NCBI RefSeq assembly: GCF_021560175.1
Contig: NZ_CP091110.1
Location: forward strand, 4,466,501-4,530,500
DNA: 64,000 bases
Reading direction: 5' to 3'
Source of the DNA: Neobacillus drentensis
GTDB lineage: Bacteria; Bacillota; Bacilli; Bacillales; Cytobacillaceae
Part shown: in pieces, positions 26,715 through 34,683 of the stretch
Numbering within the stretch: position 1 is the first letter of the stretch
How the letters are laid out: each line of letters begins with the position of its first letter
The notes under the pieces: model-generated
Databases searched by the model: none
Told to the model about the DNA's origin: nothing
What the model saw: the letters and a program-made list of their open reading frames with translations, nothing else
Program-made: the position numbers and the translations under genes

Positions 26715-27371
26715 TTATTTCTTTTCTTCCAAGGATCGGATATAGCTCACAATATCTGAGATATCCTGTTTCTTTAACTGACGGACACCATCAAGACCTT
26801 TTAAAGACGGACCCATTCTCGTCTCTTCACGGCCATACGCAGTACTAATCCATAATTGCTTATCGGTTGTTAATTTTAAATATTGAGGAGACGCAAGAGC
26901 TGTTCCCATTCGTAACATCCCCGCGCCTGCTTCCATATGACAGTTCTGACAATAAAGATTGTACAGTTTTTTTCCATTTACCGAATTCCCTGAAATGGTA
27001 GTTGGCGCATTAAAACTAATATCTTCTGTCTGCCAATCACGTATATAGGCTACTAGGTTTTTTAACTCTGTCTGAGATAATCTTGGTCCATAAGCCGGCA
27101 TACCGGTTCCTTCTCTTCCAAACTTTATATAATTATATAGATCCTTATCAGTTACAGAGTTTAAGAAATTTTGATTATTTAAAGCAGTTCCGGCCTTTTC
27201 CCCTTCACCTTTTCCGGTATCACCATGACAGATCATACAATTTTTATTGTATACCTTTTCACCTGCTGTGATGGCTTGTGAATTCTCTTTACCAAAAATA
27301 TTACTATTATTTAAACAAACGATAATACCAATTATAACCAATACATAAAATCCAATTAATATTTTCTTCAT
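26715..27371 (-). CDS. Membrane-anchored diheme cytochrome c
   Basis: The 218-residue protein has an N-terminal membrane anchor (about 4-21) and two cytochrome c domains: CMICH (45-49) with a candidate axial Met91 in GTGMPAYG, and CQNCH (141-145) with candidate Met186 in TRMGPS. It would carry electrons on the outer face of the membrane; its redox partners are unknown. It starts 9 nt after the stop of the selenoprotein candidate, with GGGGT overlapping that stop. It is a natural client of the adjacent ccm system. Confidence 0.9.
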   Translation of the reverse strand: MKKILIGFYVLVIIGIIVCLNNSNIFGKENSQAITAGEKVYNKNCMICHGDTGKGEGEKAGTALNNQNFLNSVTDKDLYNYIKFGREGTGMPAYGPRLSQTELKNLVAYIRDWQTEDISFNAPTTISGNSVNGKKLYNLYCQNCHMEAGAGMLRMGTALASPQYLKLTTDKQLWISTAYGREETRMGPSLKGLDGVRQLKKQDISDIVSYIRSLEEKK

Positions 27372-27380
27372 GGGTTACCC

Positions 27381-27830
27381 CTACTTTGGCTGAGGTGTTG
27401 GGGTTGCTTCCCCTAAGTCTTTGTATTTTCCACTAATTAATTCATAAATTTTCTGAGGACTCTTACCGTTAAGATGCATATCTATTGCCTCCCGGGCAAT
27501 ATTGACACACGTATCTCACGATATACCATGTGAATCCCATTCTTGTACCGCGTTGTTTTCACCAACAGACTTAACAAAGCAATCTAAATTGCTCTTATGA
27601 CCATCTGCCACACAACCACAGTAACAGGGTACTTGAGCAACAACCTCTGGATAAGTTGATGCCATTATATACGTTTCCTGAACTTTTTCAGAAGAGTTTA
27701 AAACAAAATCAGGTAGTGGTGTATGTTTCTTATCAAGCTTCCAACTTTGGTCATCAAGTTTTGAGCTGCATCCTGCAGCTGCAATGGCTAATAGAATGAA
27801 AAGGAAGAAGAAAGTTGTCATTCGTTTCAT
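27381..27830 (-). CDS. PCYCGC-motif lipoprotein, probable selenoprotein (in-frame UGA)
   Basis: The frame starts at ATG 27830 after GGGGTGA. A lipoprotein signal peptide ends at Cys21 (AAAGC). PCYCGC lies at 68-73, and another Cys at 84. The frame meets TGA at 27516-27518 (codon 105) but stays open to a TAG at 27381. The added 44 residues (DTCVNIAREAIDMHLNGKSP and on) look like real protein. The TGA and following codons make UxxC (U105, C108), where I recall Cys in relatives. A SECIS-like hairpin follows. Stopping at TGA would leave a 144-nt gap; read-through leaves 9 nt. I annotate selenocysteine with good but unproven support. Confidence 0.8.
27483..27501 (-). promoter_or_regulatory. SECIS-like hairpin 3' of the in-frame UGA
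   Basis: Starting 14 nt after the UGA, TATTGCC pairs with GGCAATA (7 bp) around the 5-nt loop CGGGA. The loop has G at its second position and begins about 22 nt past the UGA, which fits the general description of bacterial SECIS elements (loop 16-37 nt from UGA, G in the first two loop positions). The hairpin sits in coding sequence, as bacterial SECIS elements do. Confidence 0.6.
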
Positions 27831-27857
27831 CTATTGATTCACCCCTTTCCAAATATT

Positions 27858-27887
27858 CTTATACTAGTTACTAGTTCATTTTATCAA
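27858..27887 (-). promoter_or_regulatory. Sigma-A-type promoter with an internal dyad
   Basis: On the minus strand TTGATA (27882-27887) and TATAAG (27858-27863) are separated by 18 nt, about 30 nt upstream of the selenoprotein candidate. ACTAGT-T-ACTAGT (27863-27875), a perfect palindrome-like dyad, fills part of the spacer and could be an operator. Confidence 0.5.
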
Positions 27888-28012
27888 ACCGATGTTTGGT
27901 GACTTGCTCTTAATTCTTACTATTTAGTGAAGTTTTAAATCTTTATAAAGTAAGTGCTATGGCGAGGAATGGAATAATACCAAACAAATAAATCTTATTT
28001 TTCTATACCACG

Positions 28013-28050
28013 AAAAAAACCTTAGACCATATGATGATCTAAGGTTTTTT
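28013..28050. terminator. Terminator after efp
   Basis: A 13-bp stem (AAAAAACCTTAGA with its complement) around an 11-nt loop has T runs on both strands, and lies 11 nt past the efp stop codon. Confidence 0.88.
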
Positions 28051-28060
28051 GCTTTAGAAC

Positions 28061-28618
28061 TTATGCACGAGAAACATAGCTTGCTTCTGTGGTGTTAATG
28101 ATGAGTTTATCCCCTTGGTTAATGAAGAATGGCACTTGAACAATAAGACCGGTTTCAAGTGTTGCAGGTTTAGTACCGCCAGAAGCTGTATCACCTTTGA
28201 TGCCAGGTTCTGTTTCAGTAACTTCTAATTCAACTGTGTTTGGCAATTCTACACCAAGAGTTTCATATTGGAACATCATGATATGAACTTCCATGTTTTC
28301 TTTTAAGAATTTTAATTCGTATTCAATGTTTGCTGCTGGCAGTTCCACTTGCTCATATGATTCCATATCCATGAACACATGAGAATCACCGCTTGCATAT
28401 AGATATTGCATTTTACGATTGTCAATCTGTGCTTTTTCAACCTTTTCACCCGCACGGAACGTTTTTTCTTGTATCGCTCCATTTCGTAAATTACGAAGCT
28501 TTGAACGAACAAATGCAGCTCCTTTTCCCGGCTTCACGTGTTGAAAGTCTAGAACGCGCCATAGACCGCCATCCACCTCAATGGTTAAACCTGTTTTAAA
28601 ATCGTTAACAGAAATCAT
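28061..28618 (-). CDS. efp: Elongation factor P
   Basis: EF-P relieves ribosome stalling at polyproline stretches. The 185-residue protein has the three beta-barrel domains of the family, with Lys32 in KPGKGAAF at the tip of domain I, the residue that is modified in bacilli. AGGAGG lies before the ATG. It is the last gene of the yqhR-peptidase-efp group. Confidence 0.96.
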   Translation of the reverse strand: MISVNDFKTGLTIEVDGGLWRVLDFQHVKPGKGAAFVRSKLRNLRNGAIQEKTFRAGEKVEKAQIDNRKMQYLYASGDSHVFMDMESYEQVELPAANIEYELKFLKENMEVHIMMFQYETLGVELPNTVELEVTETEPGIKGDTASGGTKPATLETGLIVQVPFFINQGDKLIINTTEASYVSRA

Positions 28619-28638
28619 ATTTAAATCCTCCTAAATTC

Positions 28639-29700
28639 TTACAATATAATTAATTCCTTTGTTGAGTGGGTTAGAGCTTCATTATGAGTGTTCGTAATCA
28701 AGGTATCATCTTCTATACGAACTCCGCCAAGACCTGGAATGTAAATTCCCGGTTCACAAGTAACCACCATGCCAGGCTCTAAAATGATATCCGACTTCAT
28801 TGATAAGCCAGGGCCCTCATGAACTTCAAGTCCAATCCCATGACCAGTAGAGTGACCGAAATATTCACCATAACCTTTTTCTGTTATGTAGTCTCTGGTA
28901 ATGGCATCTGCTTCTTTTCCTGTAATACCAGGTTTAAATCCAGCCATCCCGCGGAGCTGTGCTTCAAGGACAATCTCATAAATTTCCTTTATTCTTACAT
29001 CTGGTTCTCCAACGGCAACTGTCCGGGTAATGTCGGAAACATAGCCATTATAATAGCAGCCATAGTCCATAGTTACAATATCTCCAGCTTCAATTACCTT
29101 ATCACTTGCAACACCGTGTGGAAGGGCTGAGCGATGACCAGAAGCAACGATGGTATCAAATGAAGAAGAGGTAGCACCGGCCTTTCTCATAAAAAACTCA
29201 AGCTCATTTGATACTTCTAATTCGGTTTTACCTGGACGGATAAAATCCAAAATATGTTTAAATGCAGCATCAGCGATATCTGCAGCCACCTTTAATATCT
29301 TAATCTCTGCGTCTGTCTTTATCAAGCGTAACTTTTCAATCACTCCGGAAATAGGAACAAGTTCATTATCAATTTCTTTTTCATATACTTTAAAGGAGGA
29401 ATAAGTTAGATAGTCCTCCTCAAAACCAAGTTTTTTAATCCCTAAATTTTTCACTTGTAAGGCAATTTCTTCCGGAATAGAACCAGAGTATTTTATGATT
29501 TCAAAGCCTTGGCATTGTTCACTAGCTTGTTCAATATAACGGAAGTCCGTTATAAACAAAGCCTTCTCTGCACTTATTAAGACAACACCTGCTGACCCGG
29601 TGAAATTTGATATGTAGCGGCGATTATAAGGACTGGTAATCAGAATACCATCAATGCCGTTTTCCGAAAAAGCTGATCGTAACTTCTCTAATTTTCCCAT
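28639..29700 (-). CDS. yqhT: Xaa-Pro peptidase (aminopeptidase P family)
   Basis: The 353-residue protein has a creatinase-like N-terminal domain (about 1-130) and a pita-bread metallopeptidase domain. Expected metal ligands are visible: TMDYGCYYNGYVSDITRT (two Asp), GHSTGHGIGLEVHEGP (His), CEPGIY and RIEDD (Glu). The ATG at 29700 is preceded by GGGAGAATGGAG. It is usually found directly before efp in bacilli, which fits a shared link with proline-rich proteins. Confidence 0.93.
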   Translation of the reverse strand: MGKLEKLRSAFSENGIDGILITSPYNRRYISNFTGSAGVVLISAEKALFITDFRYIEQASEQCQGFEIIKYSGSIPEEIALQVKNLGIKKLGFEEDYLTYSSFKVYEKEIDNELVPISGVIEKLRLIKTDAEIKILKVAADIADAAFKHILDFIRPGKTELEVSNELEFFMRKAGATSSSFDTIVASGHRSALPHGVASDKVIEAGDIVTMDYGCYYNGYVSDITRTVAVGEPDVRIKEIYEIVLEAQLRGMAGFKPGITGKEADAITRDYITEKGYGEYFGHSTGHGIGLEVHEGPGLSMKSDIILEPGMVVTCEPGIYIPGLGGVRIEDDTLITNTHNEALTHSTKELIIL

Positions 29701-29776
29701 TGTATCTCCATTCTCCCTTTCATGGTTAAGATAAAGATATTTTATCATAACCTTGAATCATTCGACTATTTAGAAC

Positions 29777-30274
29777 TTAGGTTGAAGCCTCTTTGTCTTG
29801 CACTTTACTAATTTCATATTCATAATTAATGGAATAACCAATAAAAGTTCCATATAGGATATATAAACAAATAGAAGTTATAATGGTGTTCTTGGTTAAC
29901 TCCATAAATGGTTTAATTCCCGGGAAAATGGGGTTAAGGACAAAAAAGACCAATAAAAATAATACAATACCAAATCCCATCCCGAACCAGATACCCTTTA
30001 ATTTTCTTAGGACTGCATAATAAACGAAAGCGATGATAATTGAAACAATTATTAGAAATATCAAGGAAATTACTTTACCAATCCAGCTGTACTTCCAATC
30101 ACCCAAAGCCCATGGTTCAAGTATGACATTGGGGCTAACTTCTGTAAAATTAAAAAAATAAGCGATATACCCTATGACTCCCCAAAAAAATCCTCCAAAT
30201 AAACCAGTCCAAAATACCATCATTAAGAATGACATTGGTTTTGGGTAATTATTGATATGCTGTTCGTTTGTCAT
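29777..30274 (-). CDS. yqhR: Conserved membrane protein YqhR
   Basis: The 165-residue protein has four predicted membrane helices and corresponds to YqhR of Bacillus by sequence type and position. The function is unknown. GGAGG precedes the ATG. It is transcribed toward the peptidase gene (76-nt gap) and divergently from yqhQ. Confidence 0.8.
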   Translation of the reverse strand: MTNEQHINNYPKPMSFLMMVFWTGLFGGFFWGVIGYIAYFFNFTEVSPNVILEPWALGDWKYSWIGKVISLIFLIIVSIIIAFVYYAVLRKLKGIWFGMGFGIVLFLLVFFVLNPIFPGIKPFMELTKNTIITSICLYILYGTFIGYSINYEYEISKVQDKEAST

Positions 30275-30514
30275 GATGATCCTCCGTTCTTTATTTTATC
30301 CATGTTCATTTTATGTAGTTCTAAGTAAATTCCATCATTATTATGCCCGTAGAAAAATCAATCCTTACATAGAAAAAATTTTTTCTGTTTTTATATGGAA
30401 ATATTATGTCATCCTAGAGGTTTTTTCACTTTTCTAGTAGAATAAAATTAAGTACATACAGATTTATCATTTCTGCTATTGTGCAACTAAGTTAATAGGT
30501 TGGTGTTAATAACC

Positions 30515-31459
30515 ATGTCTAATTCTCAAAAACCGGTATATGGCGGTCAAGCAGTAGTTGAAGGTGTCATGTTTGGCGGCAAGCATCATTATGTTACCGC
30601 TGTCCGCAGGAAAGATCATTCTGTAGAATACTTTCATTTACCACGAAAAGCCAATCCTTCTTTATCTATTTTAAAAAGGATTCCGTTTCTGCGTGGGATC
30701 ATTTCAATTATTGAAGCTAGTGCGAATGGCTCAAAACATTTGAACTTTTCAACTGAAAGATATGATGTCGATCCAGAAGATGATGATACGATTAAAGAAA
30801 AAGAAGTTTCAAAATTGACGATGTATTTAGGGGTAGCTGTTATAGGAGTAATCTCGTTTTTATTTGGGAAATTTGCTTTTACCTTAATTCCCGTTTTTTT
30901 AGCGGTCCTAACAAAACCTATTTTCCCATCAGATTTTGCTCAAGTCCTTGTGGAAGGCTTCTTTAAGCTCTTACTACTCCTATGCTATATATATTTTGTT
31001 TCATTAACCCCCCTTATCAAAAGAGTGTTTCAATATCATGGTGCTGAGCATAAAGTAATAAACACCTTTGAAGCAGGGGTAGAATTAACAGTTGAAAATG
31101 TGCAGGCACATTCTCGGCTGCATTATCGCTGTGGCAGCAGTTTCATATTATTTACAGTAATTGTTGGAGTTTTTGTGTATTTACTTGTTCCAACAACACC
31201 ACTTTGGCTGCGGGTTGTTGACCGTATTCTTTTAATACCAGTCGTGTTAGGAATTGCATTTGAGGTCTTACAGGTAACCAATAAATTAAGGGATATTCCC
31301 GTATTAAAGTACCTGGGTCTGCCTGGACTTTGGCTTCAATTGTTAACAACAAAAGAACCAAATCATGACCAAGTAGAAGTGGCTATTCTCTCTTTCCAAG
31401 AATTATTAAAGAGAGAGCAGGAAACAGAGTTTGACACAAAAAATGAAGAAATTGTCTAA
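30515..31459 (+). CDS. yqhQ: DUF1385 membrane protein YqhQ
   Basis: The 314-residue protein opens with the conserved MSNSQKPVYGGQAVVEGVMF, continues with about four membrane helices, and contains the family motif FQYHGAEHKVINTFEAG and a HSRLHYRCGSSF segment. DUF1385 proteins are conserved in Firmicutes; the His/Glu residues suggest metal binding, but function is not established. I chose ATG at 30515 (AGGTTGGTG upstream); an in-frame TTG at 30500 is less likely. Confidence 0.88.
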   Translation: MSNSQKPVYGGQAVVEGVMFGGKHHYVTAVRRKDHSVEYFHLPRKANPSLSILKRIPFLRGIISIIEASANGSKHLNFSTERYDVDPEDDDTIKEKEVSKLTMYLGVAVIGVISFLFGKFAFTLIPVFLAVLTKPIFPSDFAQVLVEGFFKLLLLLCYIYFVSLTPLIKRVFQYHGAEHKVINTFEAGVELTVENVQAHSRLHYRCGSSFILFTVIVGVFVYLLVPTTPLWLRVVDRILLIPVVLGIAFEVLQVTNKLRDIPVLKYLGLPGLWLQLLTTKEPNHDQVEVAILSFQELLKREQETEFDTKNEEIV

Positions 31460-31525
31460 ATCTTTTTACCTATGTGTTTAAAAGAATAAAAAAATGCTTA
31501 AGATGCTCTTAGGGAGGTGGCTTTC

Positions 31526-31909
31526 TTGAAAAATCGGACATCAACGATTATTGTTGGGGTACTTATTATTCTTGCGTTACTTGGACTTGTCAGTTCGTTT
31601 ACAGCAAATCCTGCCGGTTTCATTCAGGGAATAGCTGTCGTAGCATTGATCGGTTTAGTCATTTATTTCCTTTTTCGAAGGTTTTCAAATTCAAGCCCTC
31701 AGAAAAAAGAGCAGCGGGCATTTCTTAAGGCAGCTAAAAAATCTAAAAAACGATTACAGCAAAAGAGTGGGGATTCTACTGCCAGAACCTCCTCTCTAGG
31801 AACTTTAACATCATTAAAGAAAAGCACCAAGACAAAAAAGAAATCTCCTGCTCATTTGACCGTTATTGACGGCAAGAAGGGTAAAAAGAAAAATCGAGCG
31901 TCTTTTTAG
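31526..31909 (+). CDS. yqhP: SA1362/YqhP family membrane protein
   Basis: This protein of about 127 residues has two N-terminal membrane helices (about 6-25 and 31-48) followed by a very basic Lys/Arg/Ser tail. TTG at 31526 is used as start because GGGAGGTGG is 5 nt upstream. Function is unknown; it accompanies yqhQ in bacilli. Confidence 0.78.
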   Translation: MKNRTSTIIVGVLIILALLGLVSSFTANPAGFIQGIAVVALIGLVIYFLFRRFSNSSPQKKEQRAFLKAAKKSKKRLQQKSGDSTARTSSLGTLTSLKKSTKTKKKSPAHLTVIDGKKGKKKNRASF

Positions 31910-31925
31910 ACACTCGATTTTTTTT
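31888..31925. terminator. Bidirectional terminator between yqhP and the patatin gene
   Basis: AAAATCGAG-GTC pairs with GAC-CTCGATTTT around a short loop, with A and T runs on the flanks; it overlaps the yqhP stop codon and serves two convergent genes. Confidence 0.85.
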
Positions 31926-31949
31926 GCGGAGTAAACAGTTCTAAAAGAA

Positions 31950-32834
31950 TTAGTAAGTCCACCGATTTAAAAACTTCTTTGCATGATCCCTGCCAATTTC
32001 AAACAACATCTGTTTCTTTTCATCTGTAAGATTAAATTCGGTTAAGGATACCCCTTCCGCTTTAATAAAGATAATATTATCTACATGTTTTTTAGAAATA
32101 TACCTTTGATCGTGAGCGTCTTTCATGGTTTCAAATAAGGCACTAAATAATTGAATGCCGTTTTTTATTTGATGTTTTTCATGTTCATATTCGCTTGGAC
32201 TCAACTTAATACCTAGAACTGGCCTGACTTTTTTAACATTTTCTGAATCGAACAGCCACATCGGGAAATTACTAAGTACTCCCCCATCCACTAACACGTT
32301 GACTCCATCTATGGACCGTAATTTTACAGGTTCAAAAAAATAGGGAATGCTGCAGCTCATTCTAATCGCTTTGGCAATCGAAAAAGTTCCGGGATTGATC
32401 CCGAACTTTTCTAAGTCATCGGGTAATACCACCATTTGTCCATTCGACAGATCCGAAGTAATTACTCTAAGTGTTTGGGGAGGAAGATCGGAAAATGTCC
32501 TCAACCCTTTTGCTTCAAGTTTCTTTTTCAGCCAATTTTCAAGTTCATTTCCTTTATATAGACCTAGTTTCCAATAAACGAGCAGCCATTTAGCAATTGA
32601 AAATGGGATGATCGTTTTACGCGAATCAAGCATTTTAGGCAAATCGAACTCATCCACCAATTGATAAATCTCCTTACTTGTATAGCCCGCAGCAATTAAA
32701 GCCGCAATAATAGAGCCAGCACTTGTTCCTGCCACTCTGACAAATTGAAACCCTCTGTTTTCAATTTCTTCATAGGCTCCTATAACAGCAAAGCCCTTAA
32801 TTCCCCCTCCAGAAAAAACGCCGTCTATTTTCAT
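31950..32834 (-). CDS. yqhO: Patatin-like phospholipase (YqhO type)
   Basis: The 294-residue protein has the patatin features: oxyanion loop SGGGIKG near residue 8, nucleophile elbow GTSAGS (Ser near 40), and the DGG of the catalytic Asp (LVDGGVLSNFP). It should hydrolyse acyl esters of lipids; natural substrates are unknown. No signal peptide is seen. GGAGTG lies before the ATG, and a 9-bp hairpin ends just at this ribosome site. Confidence 0.9.
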   Translation of the reverse strand: MKIDGVFSGGGIKGFAVIGAYEEIENRGFQFVRVAGTSAGSIIAALIAAGYTSKEIYQLVDEFDLPKMLDSRKTIIPFSIAKWLLVYWKLGLYKGNELENWLKKKLEAKGLRTFSDLPPQTLRVITSDLSNGQMVVLPDDLEKFGINPGTFSIAKAIRMSCSIPYFFEPVKLRSIDGVNVLVDGGVLSNFPMWLFDSENVKKVRPVLGIKLSPSEYEHEKHQIKNGIQLFSALFETMKDAHDQRYISKKHVDNIIFIKAEGVSLTEFNLTDEKKQMLFEIGRDHAKKFLNRWTY

Positions 32835-32846
32835 GGGCAGCCACTC

Positions 32847-32873
32847 CTAAAGATGAACTTGTTACATCTTTAG
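32847..32873 (-). promoter_or_regulatory. Hairpin abutting the patatin gene ribosome site
   Basis: CTAAAGATG and its complement (9 bp, 9-nt loop) lie between splB and the patatin gene. On the minus strand the 3' arm ends CATCTTTAG, overlapping the start of the AGGAG ribosome site. It has no U tail, so it is not a good terminator. Confidence 0.45.
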
Positions 32874-32914
32874 TCAGTGTGTTTAGAATATAGTACGGCG
32901 GACAAGTAGAAAAT

Positions 32915-33940
32915 TTAAGTGAAATATTGGACTACCGCATTAGGGAAGAATTCCTGAACATACTCCCGGATGGTCGTTTCAAGGTCTTTTGCCTCTTCGG
33001 TTGGGTAGACATATTTCCCAATACCATACCTTCCCCATTTATATTTTCTTTTTTCCTCGTTCATTTCAAGCTTTGTTTTCGGATAGCGCTTAGCAATAAC
33101 GTTTTTAGCTGGTTTCGTAAAACGATGCTGGATCAGTTCAAAAGTGAGATCGGGAATGTCTACTCCTGTTAGCTCTTCACTTAACCGTTCAAATAATTCA
33201 CGATAACCTGCTTTCCAATCTTCATGCATGTAGATCGGTGCCACGATAAAACCTAATGGATACCCTGCATTCGCCACTTTCCTCGCAGCTTTTAATCGGT
33301 CTTCAAAGGAAGAGGTTCCGGGTTCAAAGTTCTTAATCACATAGCGAGAATTGACGCTAAACCTGAATCTTGTTTTTCCATTATGTTTCGCATCGAGAAG
33401 ATGGTCGACATGATGGAATTTGGTCACAAACCGAAGCTGACCATATTCGGACTGCCCAAAGAATTCAATCGCTTTTTTTAATGAATGGGTAAGATGGTCT
33501 AATCCTACAATGTCGGATGTACAGGCTGCCTCAAAGCGGGTAATTTCTGGTTTTCGTTCATCCATATACTTTTGGGCCTGTTCAAAAATCTCATCTAAAT
33601 TAACATAGGTGCGTATGTAGGGTTTACTCCCCAGGGTGGTCTGCAAGTAACAATAGTGACAATGCCCCATACATCCGGTCGCAAGCGGAATGGCGTACTC
33701 TGCAGATGGCTTTGATGTATCGAATTTTAACGTTCTTCTTATTCCTACTACTAAAGTCGATTTGGCATTGCGGTACTGCTGCAGTTCGTTATCACCGGGT
33801 ATTCCTCTGACTTGATTATGGGAAGTGGTTTCGCGTATCTCGAGACCTAATTTTGTGAACTTTTCTTTTAGCTCTTTGCCAAGGGGATATTCTAAGGCTT
33901 TGGGTTCGATATAGACAAGCTGTGGCATAAAAGGGTCCAT
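32915..33940 (-). CDS. splB: Spore photoproduct lyase
   Basis: SplB is a radical-SAM enzyme that reverses the spore photoproduct (5-thyminyl-5,6-dihydrothymine) during germination. The 341-residue protein has the cluster motif CMGHCHYC (Cys90, 94, 97) and the catalytic Cys140 in FEAACTSDIVG. The length matches family members. Unlike B. subtilis, no splA is found upstream; nrdJ is there instead. It should be made in the forespore (sigma G), consistent with a CATACTA box upstream. Confidence 0.95.
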   Translation of the reverse strand: MDPFMPQLVYIEPKALEYPLGKELKEKFTKLGLEIRETTSHNQVRGIPGDNELQQYRNAKSTLVVGIRRTLKFDTSKPSAEYAIPLATGCMGHCHYCYLQTTLGSKPYIRTYVNLDEIFEQAQKYMDERKPEITRFEAACTSDIVGLDHLTHSLKKAIEFFGQSEYGQLRFVTKFHHVDHLLDAKHNGKTRFRFSVNSRYVIKNFEPGTSSFEDRLKAARKVANAGYPLGFIVAPIYMHEDWKAGYRELFERLSEELTGVDIPDLTFELIQHRFTKPAKNVIAKRYPKTKLEMNEEKRKYKWGRYGIGKYVYPTEEAKDLETTIREYVQEFFPNAVVQYFT

Positions 33941-33972
33941 AACTGACTCCCTCTTTTCTGTTTGTTTTTTAG

Positions 33973-33979
33973 TAGTATG
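33973..33979 (-). promoter_or_regulatory. Possible sigma-G -10 box upstream of splB
   Basis: CATACTA on the minus strand, 33 nt before the splB start, fits the sigma-G -10 consensus. The matching -35 (TTATTA about 18 nt upstream) is weak. Confidence 0.35.
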
Positions 33980-34045
33980 AGTTGTAGAGAGGGAAGATAA
34001 TAAATAATTATGGAGAGAAGTTTTTCCATCTTATTAGCGCAAGAA

Positions 34046-34071
34046 AGAGGATGGAAAATATCCCATCCTCT
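34046..34071 (-). terminator. Hairpin after nrdJ
   Basis: A 9-bp stem AGAGGATGG / CCATCCTCT with an 8-nt loop lies 10 nt past the nrdJ stop, followed by TTTCTT on the minus strand. Confidence 0.55.
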
Positions 34072-34080
34072 AAATAATTA

Positions 34081-34683
34081 TTATAAACCGCACTTTAATT
34101 GTGCATTACAGTTGGTACATGTATTACAGCCGCCGATTTCTTTAACTTTTCCTTTACGGCAGACTGGGCAGGTATTTCCAACTTCAGATCCAATTGTTAC
34201 ATCTGTTGAACGAAGGTCGCTAATTGTGTCTACTAGAACGACATGTTGATGCGGTTTTTCTTCGAACATAGATAGTTGTTCATTTGTATTTTCCTCTGCT
34301 TTTAGAGTCAATACTTGTGAATCACGTGAACCGTCGACATATACGGTACCGCCTTTGGCACCGCCTCGATATAGACGCTCGTATACTTTTTCTACTTGTT
34401 CTACGCTGTATCCTTTTGGTGCGTTAACGGTTTTACTGATAGAGCTATCGATCCAGCGCTGAATAACACATTGAACGTCTGCATGGGCTTCTGGTGCAAG
34501 TTCCATGGCTGTAACGAACCAGTTTGGCAGGTTGTTTGCGTCTGCTTCAGGGTGCTGATCAAGGTACTCTTGGACGATATCTGCTTTTACTTCAATAAAT
34601 TTACCAAGACGTCCGCTGCGGAAATAAGAGAATGAGAAGTAAGGCTCTAATCCTGTAGAGACGCCAACCATTGTTCCAGTACT
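34081..34683 (-). CDS. nrdJ: Class II ribonucleotide reductase, exon 3 (C-terminal part)
   Basis: This segment encodes the last 200 residues of the B12-dependent ribonucleotide reductase. It begins with STGTMVGVSTGLEPYFSF, directly continuing the active-site loop VAPTG that ends exon 2. It finishes with a cysteine-rich zinc-ribbon-like tail (CPVCRKGKVKEIGGCNTC and CTNC), which in this family helps transfer reducing equivalents. The junction with exon 2 is phase 0. Joined with the other exons the protein is 851 residues, normal for the family. Confidence 0.93.
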   Translation of the reverse strand, partial: STGTMVGVSTGLEPYFSFSYFRSGRLGKFIEVKADIVQEYLDQHPEADANNLPNWFVTAMELAPEAHADVQCVIQRWIDSSISKTVNAPKGYSVEQVEKVYERLYRGGAKGGTVYVDGSRDSQVLTLKAEENTNEQLSMFEEKPHQHVVLVDTISDLRSTDVTIGSEVGNTCPVCRKGKVKEIGGCNTCTNCNAQLKCGL

